A stretch of DNA of 7,995 nucleotides from Propionibacteriales bacterium (GTDB taxonomy: Bacteria > Actinomycetota > Actinomycetes > Propionibacteriales > Propionibacteriaceae), in the NCBI GenBank assembly GCA_030453285.1, contig JAKDKP010000080.1, positions 1-7,995 of the forward strand. The letters run 5' to 3'. The notes below the pieces were generated by a model. It was not told the origin of the DNA. It made no database searches and was given only the letters and a program-made list of their open reading frames with translations. Both the position numbers and the translations under genes were made by a program. Positions 6,696-7,995 of this stretch are shown here, piece after piece. Positions within the stretch are counted from its first letter, which is position 1. Each line of letters starts with the position of its first letter.

Positions 6696-7972
6696 GTCAG
6701 ATGTTCGCTGCGATGTCGGAACGCAACTACCGCTTCTACGTCACCGGCGCCCTGCTCTCCAACATCGGCACCTGGATGCAACGGGTCGCCCAGGACTGGT
6801 TTGTACTCGAACTCTCCGGCTCCGGGGCAGCCGTCGGCCTGACCACGGCCCTGCAGTTTCTGCCAACCCTCTTCCTCAGCCCGTACGCCGGCCTGCTCGC
6901 CGACCGGTTCGACAAGCGCAAGCTGCTCTACATCTCACAGTCCTGGATGGCGGTGTGTGCCGCGGTCCTCGGCGTGCTGGCGATCACGGGCAACGCCGGC
7001 GTCGGACATGTGTATCTGTTGGCCCTGCTCTTCGGTGTGGGTAGCGCCCTCGACGTACCGGCTCGACAGGCCTTCGTCTCCGAGGTGGCCGGCCCCGATC
7101 ATCTGGCCAACGCGATCGGACTCAACTCGGCCTCCTTCCACACGGCGCGCCTGATCGGCCCGGCCGTCGCCGGTCTGGTCATCCACCAGTGGGGGTCGGG
7201 GTGGGCGATCCTGACCAACGCCTTCACCTACGCCGCCTTCCTCGGCGGGCTGATGCTGATGGACGCGGGCAAGTTGATCAGGAGTCCGCGCGCACCCCGC
7301 GGCGGTGGGCTGAAGCAGCTCGCCGAGGGGGTGCGCTATGTCCGGCAGCGCTCCGACATCCTGCTGGTGCTGGTGGTCGTCTTCTTCGTCGGCACCTTCG
7401 GGATGAACTTCCAGATGACGAATGCGTTGATGGCCCAGCAGGAGTTCGGCAAGGGTGCCCAGGAGTACGGCATCCTCGGTACGGCGATGGCTGTCGGGTC
7501 GTTGTCGGGGGCCCTGATCGGTGCCCGCCGCCGCTCGGCCCCACGGCTGCGGTTCGTGGTCGGCGCCGCCATCACCTTCGGTGTGCTGGAGTTGATCTCC
7601 GGCCTGATGCCTTCGTACCTCACCTTCGGGTTGTCCCTGCCGTTGGTGGGCCTGGCCGCCGTGGTCACGATGACCGCCGCGAATGCGTGCGTGCAGATGT
7701 CGGTCGATCCACGGCTGCGCGGGCGGGTGATGGCCATCTACATGATGGTCGTGATGGGCGGCACACCCGTGGGAGCGCCTCTGTTGGGGTGGGTCGGTGA
7801 TGTGCTCGGGCCGCCGTGGACCTTGATCATCGGTGGCGGGGTGACCGCGCTCGGGGCCGCCGTCGCCGCGCTCGTCCTGCTCCGGCGTAAGCGGCTGGTG
7901 ATGAGTCCGACCCTGCTGCCGCGCCCGCACCTGAACATCCACCACCGACACCTCGACGGCGTCGATCGCTGA
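6692..7972 (+). CDS. MFS exporter, DHA3/EntS-like (MFS_3) family
   Basis: A 426-residue transporter of about 12 membrane helices. It starts MSQMFAAMSERNYRFYVTG and continues with SNIGTWMQRVAQDWFVLEL (about 23-41), the typical first helix of this group. Motif A is GLLADRFDKRK at 67-77, and ALDVPARQAFVSE lies at about 119-131. The second half contains a cytoplasmic loop (RSPRAPRGGG, then a KQLAEGVRYVRQR helix), a later GARRRS loop and DPRLRGRVMAIYMMVVMGGTPVGAPLLG. Relatives export siderophores (EntS) or macrolides and other drugs, so the substrate is open. The short tail after the last helix is basic with several histidines. The ATG overlaps the TGA of the MarR gene, and GGAGAAGG (6673-6680) lies 11 bases upstream, so translation is probably coupled to the second half of the MarR frame. 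If the MarR frameshift is real, ribosomes stopping at 6552 would no longer reach this start, which could lower coupling. Confidence 0.93.
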   Translation: MSQMFAAMSERNYRFYVTGALLSNIGTWMQRVAQDWFVLELSGSGAAVGLTTALQFLPTLFLSPYAGLLADRFDKRKLLYISQSWMAVCAAVLGVLAITGNAGVGHVYLLALLFGVGSALDVPARQAFVSEVAGPDHLANAIGLNSASFHTARLIGPAVAGLVIHQWGSGWAILTNAFTYAAFLGGLMLMDAGKLIRSPRAPRGGGLKQLAEGVRYVRQRSDILLVLVVVFFVGTFGMNFQMTNALMAQQEFGKGAQEYGILGTAMAVGSLSGALIGARRRSAPRLRFVVGAAITFGVLELISGLMPSYLTFGLSLPLVGLAAVVTMTAANACVQMSVDPRLRGRVMAIYMMVVMGGTPVGAPLLGWVGDVLGPPWTLIIGGGVTALGAAVAALVLLRRKRLVMSPTLLPRPHLNIHHRHLDGVDR

Positions 7973-7995
7973 TCCGCCTCGCCCTCACCGCCCCT

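Noticed and set aside
6935..7951. 338-codon open frame on - opposite the second exporter
   Set aside because: Rich in H, Q, G and R without motifs; a shadow of the MFS gene on +.

Overview
The window is high-GC DNA with GTG start codons, few Shine-Dalgarno sequences and several regulator genes whose start codon sits 5 to 7 bases after a -10-like box, which is the layout of leaderless transcripts. This points to a high-GC actinobacterium. A member of the Propionibacteriales would fit, but that is a guess from general sequence character, not from a marker gene.

Layout: (1) 1-1064 holds the last three quarters of an AzgA-type (NCS2) purine permease, cut by the window edge. (2) 1074-3613 is a TetR regulator followed by a 14-helix DHA2 (EmrB/QacA type) drug exporter, both on +. 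The TetR promoter and start codon are covered by two tandem copies of one inverted repeat. (3) 3614-3991 has no convincing gene. It holds a possible short gene remnant, overlapping small hairpins and a 22-base direct repeat. (4) 3992-5482 is a divergent pair: a fold-type II PLP enzyme of the threonine/serine dehydratase group on - and an Lrp/AsnC regulator on +. They share a 63-base intergenic region with two kinds of palindrome. (5) 5483-5541 is a short convergent gap made of a 15-base tandem repeat that can form a hairpin. (6) 5542-6105 is a second TetR regulator on -. (7) 6232-7972 is a MarR regulator, apparently broken by a one-base frameshift, overlapping by ATGA with a DHA3/EntS-like MFS exporter on +.

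Read together, the window is a run of small regulator-plus-effector modules: two drug-efflux modules (TetR+DHA2, MarR+MFS) and one amino-acid catabolism module (Lrp+PLP lyase), with an orphan TetR divergent from the MarR operon. I found no rRNA, tRNA, CRISPR array, insertion sequence, integrase or phage gene. No gene set looks like an undescribed system. The most distinctive content is the regulatory DNA: well-formed operators placed over leaderless promoters, and the MarR frameshift.
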